Shown: positions 9,755 through 19,404, numbered from the stretch's first letter. The stretch: 40,700 bases of DNA from Eubacteriales bacterium (GCA_030539055.1 JAUNSV010000012.1:1-40700); one strand, 5' to 3'. The notes: generated by a model from the letters alone, not told the origin. Made by a program: numbers and translations.

Positions 9755-12334
9755 ATGAATATAGAAAAATTTACAAAAAAATCTTTAGAAGCAATGAATT
9801 ATTGTGAAAAAATAGCTAATGATTATGGTAATCCAATAATTTCTAATATTCATTTTTTGAAAGCAAGTATTGAAATTGAAGATTCGCTAATAAAATCTTT
9901 ATTATTAAAAATGAATATTGATATTAATGCTTTTAGTGATGATATAAACACAAAATTAAACTCTTTACCTAAAGTAAGTGGCAATGCACAAAATAGAATT
10001 TCAAATGAATTAAATAATGTTTTTATATATGCAGAAGATGAAGCTAAATCGATGAAAGATGATTATGTTTCTATAGAACATTTATTTTTATCTTTAATTA
10101 AACATCAAGACAAAGAAACAAAAGTACTATTTAATAAATATAATATTACTAAAGACTCGTTTTTAAAAGCTTTAGCAACAATTAGAGGTAATACTAAAGT
10201 ATCATCTGATTCACCTGAAGATTCTTATGATGCATTAAACAAATATGGTTACGATTTAGTACAAAGAGCTAAAGAACGCAAATTAGAACCAGTAATAGGT
10301 AGAGATCAAGAAATATTAAATATGATAAGAATTTTGTCAAGAAAGTCAAAAAATAATCCTTGTTTAATAGGGGAACCAGGAGTAGGTAAGACTGCAATTA
10401 TCGAGGGATTAGCACAAAGAATAGTGGCAAATGATGTTCCAGATAATTTAAAAAATAAAAAGATTTTTGCACTTGATATGGCTTCATTACTTGCAGGAGC
10501 AAAATATCGTGGAGAATTTGAAGAAAGACTAAAAGCAGTATTGGATAATGTAAAAACATCTGATGGTAATATTATTTTATTTATTGATGAAATACATACA
10601 ATAGTAGGTGCAGGAAAAACTGATGGAGCCTTAGATGCAGGTAATATGTTAAAACCAATGTTAGCAAGAGGAGAATTACATTGTATAGGTGCTACTACTT
10701 TAAATGAATATAGGAAATATATAGAAAAAGATAAAGCATTAGAAAGACGCTTTCAAAGCGTTTTAGTAAATGAACCAAGTGTAGAAGATACTATATCAAT
10801 TTTAAGAGGATTAAAGGATAGATATGAAACTTTTCATGGTGTGAAAATATCAGATGCAGCTTTAGTAAAAGCAGCTGTACTATCTGATAGATATATAAAT
10901 GAAAGATTTTTGCCAGATAAAGCTATTGATTTAGTTGATGAAGCATGTGCATTAATTAAAACAGAATTGAATTCTATGCCTACTGAATTAGATGAAAAAA
11001 GGCGAAGAATGATGCAATTGGAAATAGAGGAAGTAGCATTAAAAAAAGAAAATGATAAAAAATCTAAAGAAAGATTAATTGAATTACAAAAGGAATTATC
11101 TCAAATTAAAGAGGAATTCAATTTTTTGAAATCAAAATGGGATAACGAAAAGAAAATAGTTGATAATATTGCAATAATTCAAGAAAAAATAGATAAAATA
11201 AAAAAAGAAATATCAATTGCCGAAGAAAAAACAGATTATGAAAGTGCTGCTAGATTAAAATATGAAGAATTACCTAAATTACAAAAAGAATTAGAAGAAA
11301 AAGAAAAAAATACTAATGATGATAACTTTTCATTATTGCATAATAAAGTAAATGAAGAAGAAATTGCTAAAATTGTATCAAGGTGGACTGGAATTCCTCT
11401 ATCTAAATTAACAGAAGCAGAAAAAGATAAAGTATTAAACTTAGATATAGAATTACATAAAAGAGTAATAGGGCAAAATGAAGCAGTTGAAAAAGTATCT
11501 GAAGCAATTCTTAGATCAAAAGCAGGCATAAAAGATATAACAAAACCTATAGGATCATTTTTATTCTTAGGACCTACTGGAGTAGGTAAAACAGAATTAG
11601 CTAAAGCATTATCTTATTATTTATTTGATTCAGAATCTCAAGTAATAAGAATAGATATGTCTGAATATATGGAGAAATTTTCTGTATCTAGATTAATAGG
11701 TGCTCCTCCAGGATATGTAGGTTATGATGAAGGTGGGCAATTAACAGAGGCAGTTAGAAGAAAACCTTATAGTGTAGTACTTTTTGATGAAATAGAAAAA
11801 GCTCATCCAGATGTTTTTAATATATTGCTTCAAGTATTAGATGATGGTCGTATTACAGATTCTTTAGGCAATACTATAGATTTTAAGAATACAATTATAA
11901 TATTAACATCTAATATCGGTTCTGAGTTTTTACTCGATGGAATCAATGAAAAAGGTGAGTTAAGAGATGATGTGCATAATAAAGTATTCAATGAACTAAA
12001 ACTACATTTTAGACCAGAATTTTTAAATAGATTAGATGAAATCATTCTATTTAAACCTTTAACTAAAGATAATATTAAATCAATAATTGACTTAATATTA
12101 AAAGATTTAAATAAAAGAATAGAAGATAAAAATATAATTATTAATCTTTCTGACAAAGCAAAAGAATATATTGCAAATGAATCTTATGATCCATCCTTTG
12201 GTGCAAGACCACTAAAGAGATTTATTCAAACTAATGTAGAAAATTTAGTAGCAAAAATGATTTTAAAAGGAAATATTAAGGACAATTCAATTATTTTGAT
12301 TGATTTAGAAAAGAATAAATTAGTAGCAAAGTAA
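9755..12334 (+). CDS. clpB: Chaperone ClpB
   Basis: ClpB is the hexameric AAA+ disaggregase that works with DnaK to rescue aggregated proteins. The 859-residue protein has an N-terminal Clp repeat domain (about 1-145) and a first ATPase module with GEPGVGKT near 205-212. A Lys/Glu-rich coiled-coil middle domain (about 405-525) follows, and this separates ClpB from ClpC/ClpA. The second ATPase module has GPTGVGKT near 606-613, with a C-terminal ClpB D2-small domain. The length is typical. The start has a strong AAGGAGG seven bases upstream. Expression should be heat-inducible through the upstream CIRCE operator. It is monocistronic, with a strong terminator just after the stop. Confidence 0.96.
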   Translation: MNIEKFTKKSLEAMNYCEKIANDYGNPIISNIHFLKASIEIEDSLIKSLLLKMNIDINAFSDDINTKLNSLPKVSGNAQNRISNELNNVFIYAEDEAKSMKDDYVSIEHLFLSLIKHQDKETKVLFNKYNITKDSFLKALATIRGNTKVSSDSPEDSYDALNKYGYDLVQRAKERKLEPVIGRDQEILNMIRILSRKSKNNPCLIGEPGVGKTAIIEGLAQRIVANDVPDNLKNKKIFALDMASLLAGAKYRGEFEERLKAVLDNVKTSDGNIILFIDEIHTIVGAGKTDGALDAGNMLKPMLARGELHCIGATTLNEYRKYIEKDKALERRFQSVLVNEPSVEDTISILRGLKDRYETFHGVKISDAALVKAAVLSDRYINERFLPDKAIDLVDEACALIKTELNSMPTELDEKRRRMMQLEIEEVALKKENDKKSKERLIELQKELSQIKEEFNFLKSKWDNEKKIVDNIAIIQEKIDKIKKEISIAEEKTDYESAARLKYEELPKLQKELEEKEKNTNDDNFSLLHNKVNEEEIAKIVSRWTGIPLSKLTEAEKDKVLNLDIELHKRVIGQNEAVEKVSEAILRSKAGIKDITKPIGSFLFLGPTGVGKTELAKALSYYLFDSESQVIRIDMSEYMEKFSVSRLIGAPPGYVGYDEGGQLTEAVRRKPYSVVLFDEIEKAHPDVFNILLQVLDDGRITDSLGNTIDFKNTIIILTSNIGSEFLLDGINEKGELRDDVHNKVFNELKLHFRPEFLNRLDEIILFKPLTKDNIKSIIDLILKDLNKRIEDKNIIINLSDKAKEYIANESYDPSFGARPLKRFIQTNVENLVAKMILKGNIKDNSIILIDLEKNKLVAK

Positions 12335-12335
12335 T

Positions 12336-12368
12336 AAAAACACTCCACTATAAGTGGAGTGTTTTTTT
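12336..12368 (+). terminator. Rho-independent terminator after clpB
   Basis: The stem CACTCCACT / AGTGGAGTG (12341-12349 with 12353-12361) has a 3-base loop. It is flanked by five A and followed by seven T, and it begins two bases after the clpB stop. Confidence 0.93.
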
Positions 12369-12411
12369 ATTAATAATGTAGTATAATTCAAATATTAACG
12401 GAGGATATTTT

Positions 12412-12999
12412 ATGAATTATATTACAGGAGACTTAATTAAAAAATTAAGAGAAGAAAAAAATATTACACAAAAACAATTAGGAGATTATTTATTTTTAAG
12501 TGATAAGACTATATCTAAGTGGGAAAATAATAAAGGATTACCTGATATTTCAATAATAGAAGAATTATCTAAAGTTTTAAATGTTTCTATAACTGAATTA
12601 CTTACTGGAAATCATAAAAAAAATAATAATAAATCTTCTAATATTACTAAAATTAAATTTTATGTATGTCCAATATGTGGGAATGTAATAACATCAATAG
12701 GAGAGGGAGATTTTAATTGTTGTGGAGTTAATTTGCCAGAAATTACTGTTGAAGAAAATGATAATAATAATACACATGAAATAATAATTGAACAAAATGA
12801 AGATGAGTATTACATTCACATTAATCATATTATGTTGAAAAAACATTATATATCTTTTATATCATATGTAACAAATGATACTTGTGAACTAAAAAAGCTG
12901 TATCCAGAACAAAATGCTGAAGCACATTTTATGAAAAAAGGGCATGGATATATATTTGTATATTGTAATAGAGAAGGGATGTATAAAAAAGAGATATAA
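12412..12999 (+). CDS. XRE-family regulator fused to a desulfoferrodoxin-like domain
   Basis: Residues 5-65 form an XRE/Cro helix-turn-helix domain (TQKQLGDYLFLSDKTISKWE). After a Lys/Asn linker comes a region built like desulfoferrodoxin. The rubredoxin-type iron site appears as C86-x2-C89 and C103-C104. The superoxide-reductase half has His122, His139-x5-His145 and Cys185. In superoxide reductases the last iron ligand is the His of CNxHG; here the motif reads C185-N-R-E188-G, so Glu replaces His. The protein may be a redox- or iron-sensing repressor rather than an enzyme; this is inference. A GGAGG lies eight bases before the ATG, and a TATAAT at 12382-12387 may be its -10 box. It stands alone between the clpB terminator and the next promoter. 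Confidence 0.85.
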   Translation: MNYITGDLIKKLREEKNITQKQLGDYLFLSDKTISKWENNKGLPDISIIEELSKVLNVSITELLTGNHKKNNNKSSNITKIKFYVCPICGNVITSIGEGDFNCCGVNLPEITVEENDNNNTHEIIIEQNEDEYYIHINHIMLKKHYISFISYVTNDTCELKKLYPEQNAEAHFMKKGHGYIFVYCNREGMYKKEI

Positions 13000-13017
13000 A
13001 TAACTAACAATAACTAC

Positions 13018-13046
13018 TTGATATTTTATATAATAATATATATAAT
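13018..13046 (+). promoter_or_regulatory. Predicted promoter of the gene at 13082
   Basis: TTGATA (13018-13023) and TATAAT (13041-13046) are separated by 17 bp. An AAAGGAG follows shortly before the next ATG. The surrounding DNA is almost pure A/T, so a chance match is possible. Confidence 0.55.
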
Positions 13047-13081
13047 TATATTATTACATACATATTAAAGGAGAAAAAACA

Positions 13082-13381
13082 ATGAATGAATACATGGTTT
13101 TTTCAAGAGCTACTATAGAAATAAATGATGAAAGTAAAAAAAGGGAAATAATTGACATAGTAGATAGTGAGTTTTTAAGTGATTCTAATGAGAATGAAAT
13201 AAAAAAAATAAGTGAGGGAATCTATGAGGGTTGTTCTGGTTTAATTGAAGTAATCGGAGCTGATGTAATTCACATACTTAGTGACAATAATTTGTTGCAA
13301 TATTTAGATAAGTTTTTAATTGAAAAAAAATTAATGACTATGGTAAAAGATAGAAGGCATATTTTTTATTTGATTGTATAG
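13082..13381 (+). CDS. Small protein of unknown function (99 aa)
   Basis: I do not recognise this protein. It is soluble in appearance, with no signal peptide or membrane segment, acidic in its middle (residues 15-45 are rich in Asp and Glu), and ends in a hydrophobic FYLIV. It has one Cys and no evident catalytic motif. The gene is supported by an AAAGGAG before the ATG, a plausible promoter at 13018-13046, and a hairpin after the stop. It appears to be monocistronic between the desulfoferrodoxin-like regulator and rpmE. It could be a target of that regulator, but only adjacency suggests so. Confidence 0.7.
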   Translation: MNEYMVFSRATIEINDESKKREIIDIVDSEFLSDSNENEIKKISEGIYEGCSGLIEVIGADVIHILSDNNLLQYLDKFLIEKKLMTMVKDRRHIFYLIV

Positions 13382-13420
13382 AAATGATATTTGAACTAGA
13401 AAGCTTATTTTATATAATTG

Positions 13421-13447
13421 AATCAAGCTAGAAACAAGGGCTTGATT
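13421..13447 (+). terminator. Terminator-like hairpin before rpmE
   Basis: AATCAAGC (13421-13428) pairs with GCTTGATT (13440-13447) around an 11-base loop. A modest T-rich tail follows. The right arm is shared with the predicted -35 box of rpmE. Confidence 0.55.
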
Positions 13448-13470
13448 TTATTATGAAAATATGATATAGT
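13442..13470 (+). promoter_or_regulatory. Predicted promoter of rpmE
   Basis: TTGATT (13442-13447) and TATAGT (13465-13470) are separated by 17 bp, which places the transcript start near 13477. The -35 box coincides with the right arm of the preceding hairpin. Confidence 0.6.
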
Positions 13471-13484
13471 TTTGTCATTAAAAA

Positions 13485-13501
13485 TATGGTTGGAAACCAT
13501 A
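13485..13501 (+). promoter_or_regulatory. Small hairpin in the rpmE leader
   Basis: TATGGTT (13485-13491) pairs perfectly with AACCATA (13495-13501) around a 3-base loop, ending two bases before the AAAGGAG of rpmE. This is a candidate autoregulatory L31 leader. Membership in a known L31 leader family was not tested. Confidence 0.45.
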
Positions 13502-13517
13502 ATAAAGGAGAATAAAT

Positions 13518-13727
13518 ATGTCTAAAGAAGGGCTACATCCAAAGTATCAAGAGTGCAAGGTAACATGCAATTGTGGTAATGCATTTGTTACAAGTTCTAC
13601 TAAAAAAGAAATACATGTTGAAATTTGTTCAAAATGTCATCCATTTTATACTGGTCAGCAAAAATCAGCTGCTGCTCGTGGTAGAATAGATAAGTTTAAT
13701 AAAAAATTTGGTTTATCTGAAAAATAG
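13518..13727 (+). CDS. rpmE: 50S ribosomal protein L31 (zinc-binding form)
   Basis: L31 sits at the bridge between the ribosomal subunits. The 69-residue sequence begins [10 protein letters not shown], carries the CNCGNAF segment and the [10 protein letters not shown] segment, and ends in a basic tail. The four Cys mark the zinc-containing (C+) paralogue rather than the zinc-free YtiA/RpmE2 type. AAAGGAG precedes the ATG. It has its own predicted promoter and terminator and so seems to be monocistronic. In related bacteria it lies just before DUF1385-prmC-prfA, as here. Confidence 0.96.
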   Translation: MSKEGLHPKYQECKVTCNCGNAFVTSSTKKEIHVEICSKCHPFYTGQQKSAAARGRIDKFNKKFGLSEK

Positions 13728-13746
13728 TTTTTTTATATTAAATTTT

Positions 13747-13775
13747 AAAAGACGTATTTTTTACGTCTTTTTTTA
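13747..13775 (+). terminator. Rho-independent terminator after rpmE
   Basis: AAAAGACGTA (13747-13756) pairs with TACGTCTTTT (13762-13771) around a five-T loop and is followed by further T. The next gene starts only 16 bases later, so some read-through probably feeds it. Confidence 0.85.
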
Positions 13776-13790
13776 ATATTGTGAGGTAAA

Positions 13791-14732
13791 ATGAAAAAAG
13801 TATATTCTGGGATTGGTGGTCAAGCTGTGCTTGAGGGTATTATGATGAAAAATAAAAATAAATACTCTATAGCTTGCCGTTTAAATGATGGTTCAATAAA
13901 ATCAATTGAAAATGATTGTATCTCTATATCAGAAAAATATAAAATCAATAAAATACCCTTTTTACGCGGTGTTTTTATGTTTATTGAATCTATGATTTTA
14001 GGTTATAAAACTTTAACTCTTTCAGCATCATTTATGGAAGATGATATTGAAGAAAAACCAAGTAAATTTGAAGTATTTATTGAAAAAAAATTAAATAAAA
14101 AATTTTTTAATATTCTAATGGGAATAACTACTATTTTTTCAATATTAATTGCAATTATTATTTTTATGCTACTACCTGCTTTTATTTCTTCATTATTTTT
14201 ATTTTTTACTAATAATTCATTTTTTATAGCTTTTATTGAAGGAATAATAAGAATTATTTTATTTATTTCATATATTAAAGCAATATCAAAAATGAAAGAA
14301 ATTAAGAGAACTTTTGAATATCATGGTGCAGAACATAAGTGTATCAATTGTATTGAAAATGGTTTAGATTTAAATGTAGAAAATGTATTAAAATCTAGTA
14401 AAGAACATAAAAGATGTGGTACATCCTTTGTAGTTATTGTTATGATTATTTCTATCTTTTTCTTTATGTTTATACCTACAAATACATTATTAGTTAAATT
14501 TGTTTCACGCCTTTTATTTATTCCATTAATAGCTGGAATTTCATATGAAATCTTGCGTTTTGCCGGAAAATTTAATAATAAATTTGTTGATTTCATATCA
14601 AAGCCTGGTATGTGGATGCAAGGTCTTACAACATATGAACCTGATAAATATGAAGTAGAAGTAGCAATTTGTGCTGTAGAAAAAGTATTTGATTGGAAAA
14701 AATTTAAAGAAGATAATTTTTATGACTTATAA
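13791..14732 (+). CDS. DUF1385 membrane protein (YqhQ-like)
   Basis: This is a 313-residue member of the DUF1385 family, recognised by the N-terminal GIGGQAVLEGIMMK and the central FEYHGAEHK(C) and KRCGTSF motifs. Several hydrophobic segments (about residues 55-75, 105-125, 130-160, 210-230 and 235-255) make it a membrane protein. Its biochemical function is not established. Its place just before prmC and prfA is a standard clostridial arrangement. GAGG precedes the ATG. The 3' end overlaps the chosen prmC start by 11 bases. Confidence 0.93.
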   Translation: MKKVYSGIGGQAVLEGIMMKNKNKYSIACRLNDGSIKSIENDCISISEKYKINKIPFLRGVFMFIESMILGYKTLTLSASFMEDDIEEKPSKFEVFIEKKLNKKFFNILMGITTIFSILIAIIIFMLLPAFISSLFLFFTNNSFFIAFIEGIIRIILFISYIKAISKMKEIKRTFEYHGAEHKCINCIENGLDLNVENVLKSSKEHKRCGTSFVVIVMIISIFFFMFIPTNTLLVKFVSRLLFIPLIAGISYEILRFAGKFNNKFVDFISKPGMWMQGLTTYEPDKYEVEVAICAVEKVFDWKKFKEDNFYDL

Positions 14733-15636
14733 TTATTTAATTAATGAAGCATCTTCTATACTAAAAAAATATGGTATAGAAAATTATAAATATGATGCAC
14801 AACAATTATTGCTAGAGCTTGAAGATTTAGATATGGCAAGTTTTATTTGTTTATGCGAGAAAAATTTAGAAGATTTTTTATCCGATGAAGAAATAAATAA
14901 TATTATAGAAAATTATCAAGAGCTAATATCATTAAGATGTGAAAGAGTTCCACTACAATACATTGTTGGAAAAACATATTTTTGTGGTTTAGAGTTTTTA
15001 GTATCAAGAGATGTATTAATACCCAGAATAGATACAGAAACTTTAGTAGAAAAATTCATTGAAGATAATACTAATGTAAATATAGACATATTAGATATGT
15101 GTACAGGGAGTGGATGCATAGCCATAGCATTATCAAAATTAGGTAATTATCGTAGAATAATAGGAGTAGATATTTCATCAAAAGCACTAAATATAGCTTC
15201 TCAAAATGCACAAAATATTATTGAAGATAATAGTAATGATGATGAATTAAATAAAGAAGTATTATTTGTACAATCAGATTTATATGATAATTTTAAAATA
15301 TTAGAAGAAAAAATAGGGATATCAAAATTTGATTATATTACATGTAATCCTCCATATATAAAATCAAAAGATATTAATACTCTTCAAGATGAAGTAAAAA
15401 AATATGAACCAAAAATTGCCTTGGATGGTGATATAGATGGTTTAAAATTTTATAAAAAATTAGCAAAAGATAGTAAGAATTTTCTAAAAAAAAATGGGAA
15501 AATTTATCTTGAAATTGGATACGATCAAGCAAAAGATGTAATAAGTATTTTTGAAAAAGAAAATTATATTTTTGTAGAATTAGTAAAAGATATGGAAAAA
15601 AGAGACAGAGTTATTATTATGGAGAAAAATGATTAA
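14722..15636 (+). CDS. prmC: Peptide chain release factor glutamine methyltransferase PrmC
   Basis: PrmC is an S-adenosylmethionine-dependent enzyme that methylates the Gln of the GGQ motif in release factors, among them the PrfA encoded next. It has an N-terminal helical domain, the SAM-binding segment with [13 protein letters not shown], and the substrate-gripping NPPYI motif. I start it at ATG 14722 (304 aa). An upstream in-frame TTG at 14689 would add 11 residues that lack family resemblance and would increase the overlap with DUF1385. The 3' end overlaps prfA by eight bases, so enzyme and substrate are translationally coupled. Confidence 0.93.
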   Translation: MTYNYLINEASSILKKYGIENYKYDAQQLLLELEDLDMASFICLCEKNLEDFLSDEEINNIIENYQELISLRCERVPLQYIVGKTYFCGLEFLVSRDVLIPRIDTETLVEKFIEDNTNVNIDILDMCTGSGCIAIALSKLGNYRRIIGVDISSKALNIASQNAQNIIEDNSNDDELNKEVLFVQSDLYDNFKILEEKIGISKFDYITCNPPYIKSKDINTLQDEVKKYEPKIALDGDIDGLKFYKKLAKDSKNFLKKNGKIYLEIGYDQAKDVISIFEKENYIFVELVKDMEKRDRVIIMEKND

Positions 15637-16699
15637 GAAGTTAGAAGACTTAAAATTACATTATGATGAAATAATAAACGAATTATCTTCTGATATTATT
15701 TCTAATGATAAAAACAAATATAAAGAATTAATTAAAGAACAAAATTTTTTAGAGCCTATAATTTCAAAATATGAAAAATTATTACAATATGAAAAAACTG
15801 AAAAAGAAGCAATAGAAATTCTATCGCATGAAAAAGATTTGGAAATGATTTCTCTTTGGAAAGCCGAATTAGATGACGCTAAATCAAAACAAATTCTTTT
15901 AGATAAAGAAATAAAAATGATGCTTATTCCAAAAGATGAAAATGATGACAAAAATATAATTGTGGAAATTAGGCAAGGTGCAGGTGGTGATGAAGCAGCA
16001 CTTTTTGCAACAGAATTATATAAAATGTATAACTCATATGCATCTAGTATGAATTGGAAAGTAGAATTGATTTCTTTAAATGAAAATGGAATTGGTGGTT
16101 ATAAGGAAGTTATTTTTACAATAAATGGTAAAGGTGCTTATTCAAAATTAAAATATGAATCAGGTGTTCATAGAGTTCAAAGAGTACCAGTAACAGAATC
16201 TGGTGGAAGAATTCACACATCCACAGTAACTGTTGCAGTACTTCCAGAAGCAGAAGAATGGGATGTAAAAATAAACATAGAAGATTGTCGATTTGATGTA
16301 TTTAGAGCATCTGGTCATGGTGGACAATGCGTAAATACAACAGATTCAGCTGTTCGCTTAACTCATATTCCATCGGGAATTGTAGTGTCTTGTCAAGATG
16401 GTAAATCACAATTAAAAAATAAAGAGCAAGCTATGAAAGTATTAAGAGCTCGTCTTTATGAAAAAGAATATAATGAACATCATGAAAAAGAAAAAAATAA
16501 CAAAAGATCTCTTATTGGCACTGGAGATAGATCCGAAAAAATTAGAACATATAATTTCCCTCAAGGAAGAGTTACAGACCATAGAATTAATCTTACTTTG
16601 TATAAAATCATAAATATTATGAATGGTGACATTAATGAATTAATAGAAACAATAATCGCAGAAGATAATGCAAGAAAGCTATCAAAAAATGATATTTAA
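15629..16699 (+). CDS. prfA: Peptide chain release factor 1
   Basis: Release factor 1 recognises UAA and UAG stop codons and triggers peptide release. The 356-residue protein has the RF1-type recognition tripeptide P187-V-T189 and the catalytic G231-G-Q233 in SGHGGQ. Length and domain order are normal. The ATG follows GGAG within the end of prmC. Its stop overlaps by four bases the stop of the convergent antiporter gene, and no terminator was seen at this junction. Confidence 0.96.
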   Translation: MIKKLEDLKLHYDEIINELSSDIISNDKNKYKELIKEQNFLEPIISKYEKLLQYEKTEKEAIEILSHEKDLEMISLWKAELDDAKSKQILLDKEIKMMLIPKDENDDKNIIVEIRQGAGGDEAALFATELYKMYNSYASSMNWKVELISLNENGIGGYKEVIFTINGKGAYSKLKYESGVHRVQRVPVTESGGRIHTSTVTVAVLPEAEEWDVKINIEDCRFDVFRASGHGGQCVNTTDSAVRLTHIPSGIVVSCQDGKSQLKNKEQAMKVLRARLYEKEYNEHHEKEKNNKRSLIGTGDRSEKIRTYNFPQGRVTDHRINLTLYKIINIMNGDINELIETIIAEDNARKLSKNDI

Positions 16700-18285
16700 T
16701 ATTTACACATAATAACACTATCACCTATAACTATTTTTGTATTGCCATTAGGAATAATAGTTTCTTTGTTTCTTTTTATCATAATAATTAAATTATCTTT
16801 ATCAAGATTAATATTCTTAATTTCCTTACCTTGAAATGAGTGATTTTTATTAATATTAATTTCAATAAATGACAAATTTTCTTTACTAATGAATTGAGTT
16901 CCTGCTAAAATAATAATATCATTTTCTTCTAAATAAAAACTACCACTTGGCCTAATATTGTTATTTTCTCTTATAATCATAGCAATTAAACTATCTGGTG
17001 GAGAGATTTCTTTAATCATTTTACCTACCCAAGGATGTTCTTTTTGTAAGCGTAATTTAACAAAATTAATATCATTATCATCTGCATAATCATTAAATGA
17101 TTTCATAACATTTTCATGATTATCTATCATTCCTAAAACCTTAGAAAAATTTGGTAATAAAGTACCTTGTAATAGTATTGAAAAAATGACAATAATAAAT
17201 ACTATATTAAAAATATTATCATTAGCATCATTTATCGAAACTGTGGCTATTATAGCAAAAACAATAGAAGAAGCACCTCTTAAACCTGCTATAGAAATAA
17301 GAGATACTTGATTTATACTTGATTTAAAAGGAAACATAATAGCACTTATTGCAATTGGTCTCGCAAAAAAAGTTAAAATAAAAAATATTATTATTGATGG
17401 AATTAATAAATTAATCAAAGTATGTGGAGTAACTAGAAGCCCTAATAAAAAGAATATTATCATTTGAGATAAATTAGTAATATTATTAAAGAATCGAATG
17501 ATTTCGTTTTTTCTAGGTATAAAAGAATTACCTAGAATTATACCAAAAATATATACTGCTAAGTATTGATTTCCATCAATTCTTTTTGTAAAAGAATAAC
17601 AAAAAATAGATAATGCAAATAAAAAAATGGTACCAGATGTATTATCTTCAAAATCATATTTATTTAAAATATAAATAGATAATTGAGCACATAAACAAGC
17701 AATTAGTATTCCAAAGAAAATTTGTTTAAAAAATAGAAGAGGAATATTTACATTGGTAGCATTTATGAGTGCTATAAAAATAATAGTAAACAAATATGAG
17801 AAAGGGTCATTTGAACCAGATTCAATAGCTAAAATACTTGATGTATTGTTTTTAAGATTTAGTTTTTTATTTTTTAAAATATTGAATACTGTTGCTGCAT
17901 CAGTTGGACTAATAGCAGAAGCTAAAAGAAAAGAAGACAGTATTGATGTATTAAATATAATATGAATTGAAAATCCTAATACTAAAATAGTAATAACAAC
18001 ACCTATTGTAGAAAGAAGTGCAGATGGAATAAGTACTTTTTTGGGTATACGAATATTTGTTCCAATACCTCCAGTAAACATTATAAATAATAAAAGAACA
18101 GAACATATTTCATCAGTAAAATTGTATTCAGAATAATCTATTTTAAATAAGCCATCACTCCCAAAAATCATTCCAAGACACAAAAAAATAAACAAAGAAG
18201 GAAGCCCGATTTTTTTTGTTAATTTATCGGCGATTAAACAAGATATTAGTACTATTGAAATAAATAATAATGTAATACTATCCAT
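16696..18285 (-). CDS. CPA1-family cation:proton antiporter with two RCK_C domains
   Basis: This is a monovalent-cation/proton antiporter of the CPA1 family, similar in layout to NhaP2/CvrA proteins. About 12-13 membrane segments fill residues 1-385, including [13 protein letters not shown] and [11 protein letters not shown], the latter with the ion-site Asp typical of the family. The cytoplasmic tail has one clear TrkA-C/RCK_C domain (about 405-462) and a second, more diverged copy (about 470-529). These tails usually sense a small ligand or nucleotide. Whether it moves Na+ or K+ cannot be told. Its start overlaps the end of the acyltransferase gene by eight bases, so the two form a transcription unit inserted between prfA and der. 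Confidence 0.9.
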   Translation of the reverse strand: MDSITLLFISIVLISCLIADKLTKKIGLPSLFIFLCLGMIFGSDGLFKIDYSEYNFTDEICSVLLLFIMFTGGIGTNIRIPKKVLIPSALLSTIGVVITILVLGFSIHIIFNTSILSSFLLASAISPTDAATVFNILKNKKLNLKNNTSSILAIESGSNDPFSYLFTIIFIALINATNVNIPLLFFKQIFFGILIACLCAQLSIYILNKYDFEDNTSGTIFLFALSIFCYSFTKRIDGNQYLAVYIFGIILGNSFIPRKNEIIRFFNNITNLSQMIIFFLLGLLVTPHTLINLLIPSIIIFFILTFFARPIAISAIMFPFKSSINQVSLISIAGLRGASSIVFAIIATVSINDANDNIFNIVFIIVIFSILLQGTLLPNFSKVLGMIDNHENVMKSFNDYADDNDINFVKLRLQKEHPWVGKMIKEISPPDSLIAMIIRENNNIRPSGSFYLEENDIIILAGTQFISKENLSFIEININKNHSFQGKEIKNINLDKDNLIIMIKRNKETIIPNGNTKIVIGDSVIMCKY

Positions 18286-19381
18286 TTATTTTTTCTGTTT
18301 TTATTAAAAATCTTTTTATAAAATAAAAAATTTTATTTAATAATAAAATAATTGTATTATCAATTATGAAAGCAATAAAGAAAGAGAAGAATAATGATAT
18401 AATTATAGTAAATAATAATCCACCAATATAATATCCATCGCAAATGTGTATATTAAAAAAATTAAATGTTATATTGGGTATAATTAGCCAATGGATTAAT
18501 ACAATTGAAAAACTATATTTAGAAATACTATTTATTATTATATTGTTTTTAAATTTTTCTTCATACTTTTTAAATAAAACAAATATAGATGAAACAATAG
18601 AAATCGAAATTGGAGAACTATTTGCACAAATATTTAAATATGATTCACTTGATATACATAATAAAAATAAAATAATTAAAGAAATAATTCCTAAAGAGAA
18701 AATAAAATTATAATATTTTTTAGTTTCATCTTTCATTAAAAAATATCCATATATAGGTAAAAAGACTAAAAGAGTAAGTGGATTATCTAACACAAAATTA
18801 ATTTTAAAAAGATATACACATAGTGTTTTTATTATAATACAAACAAAGGATATTAAAATTAAAATAAATAATTGATTATATTTTAAATTCTTTAGTAAGA
18901 TTCTTAAAAATGGGCATATTATATAAAAAGTTATAATGATATATAAAATCCACATATGTGGGGCTTCAGGTACATTACCACTAAGAATATTTAAGATATA
19001 GTATTTTAAACCAGTAGGTGGAAAAAAAATAATTCTTTTATTAACAATTAAATATAAAAAATAGTAAACAAACATTGGAATAATAATTTTAATTATTCTT
19101 TTATTATAAAAAGATAATATTTCTTCTTCTTTATATGGCAAAAGAAGAGCACCACTTAAAAATAAAAACATTACATTGCAAGAAATAGTAATAGTGGAAA
19201 TAATCTTAGATACTAATAAATATTCTTCACTTACATTTCCGAACTCAATATCCATCATTATAATATGAGTAATAATCAAAAAAATAGTAGCTAAAGCACG
19301 AATATAATCAAATAAAGCAATGCGATTAATAAGACTATTTGCATTTTTCATAATATTATTATATAATAAAATATTAAACAA
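18278..19381 (-). CDS. Acyltransferase-3 family membrane protein
   Basis: This is an integral membrane acyltransferase of the Acyltransferase-3 (OafA/YiaD-like) family. The N-terminal IALFDYIRALATIFLIITHI matches the family's conserved DxxRxxAxxxVxxxH pattern, and about ten hydrophobic segments follow. Members acetylate or succinylate sugars of cell-surface polymers; the substrate here is unknown. The longest frame starts at a TTG (19381, 367 aa). An ATG at 19351 (MKNANS, 357 aa) is equally plausible, and neither has a good ribosome binding site. It overlaps the downstream antiporter gene and is divergent from der. Confidence 0.85.
   Translation of the reverse strand: MFNILLYNNIMKNANSLINRIALFDYIRALATIFLIITHIIMMDIEFGNVSEEYLLVSKIISTITISCNVMFLFLSGALLLPYKEEEILSFYNKRIIKIIIPMFVYYFLYLIVNKRIIFFPPTGLKYYILNILSGNVPEAPHMWILYIIITFYIICPFLRILLKNLKYNQLFILILISFVCIIIKTLCVYLFKINFVLDNPLTLLVFLPIYGYFLMKDETKKYYNFIFSLGIISLIILFLLCISSESYLNICANSSPISISIVSSIFVLFKKYEEKFKNNIIINSISKYSFSIVLIHWLIIPNITFNFFNIHICDGYYIGGLLFTIIISLFFSFFIAFIIDNTIILLLNKIFYFIKRFLIKTEKING
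19339..19367 (+). promoter_or_regulatory. Predicted promoter of der
   Basis: TTGCAT (19339-19344) and TATAAT (19362-19367) are separated by 17 bp, 37 bases before the der ATG. It lies inside the 5' end of the divergent acyltransferase gene if the TTG start of that gene is used. Confidence 0.5.
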
Positions 19382-19404
19382 AACAAGAAAAAAATGAGGA
19401 AGAA

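Noticed and set aside
9755-12334. ClpC rather than ClpB
   Set aside because: The middle coiled-coil of about 120 residues is the long ClpB type, and no mcsA/mcsB/ctsR genes are adjacent.
14689-14721. Upstream TTG start for prmC
   Set aside because: It would add 11 residues without family similarity and enlarge the overlap with DUF1385. ATG 14722 fits the family N terminus.
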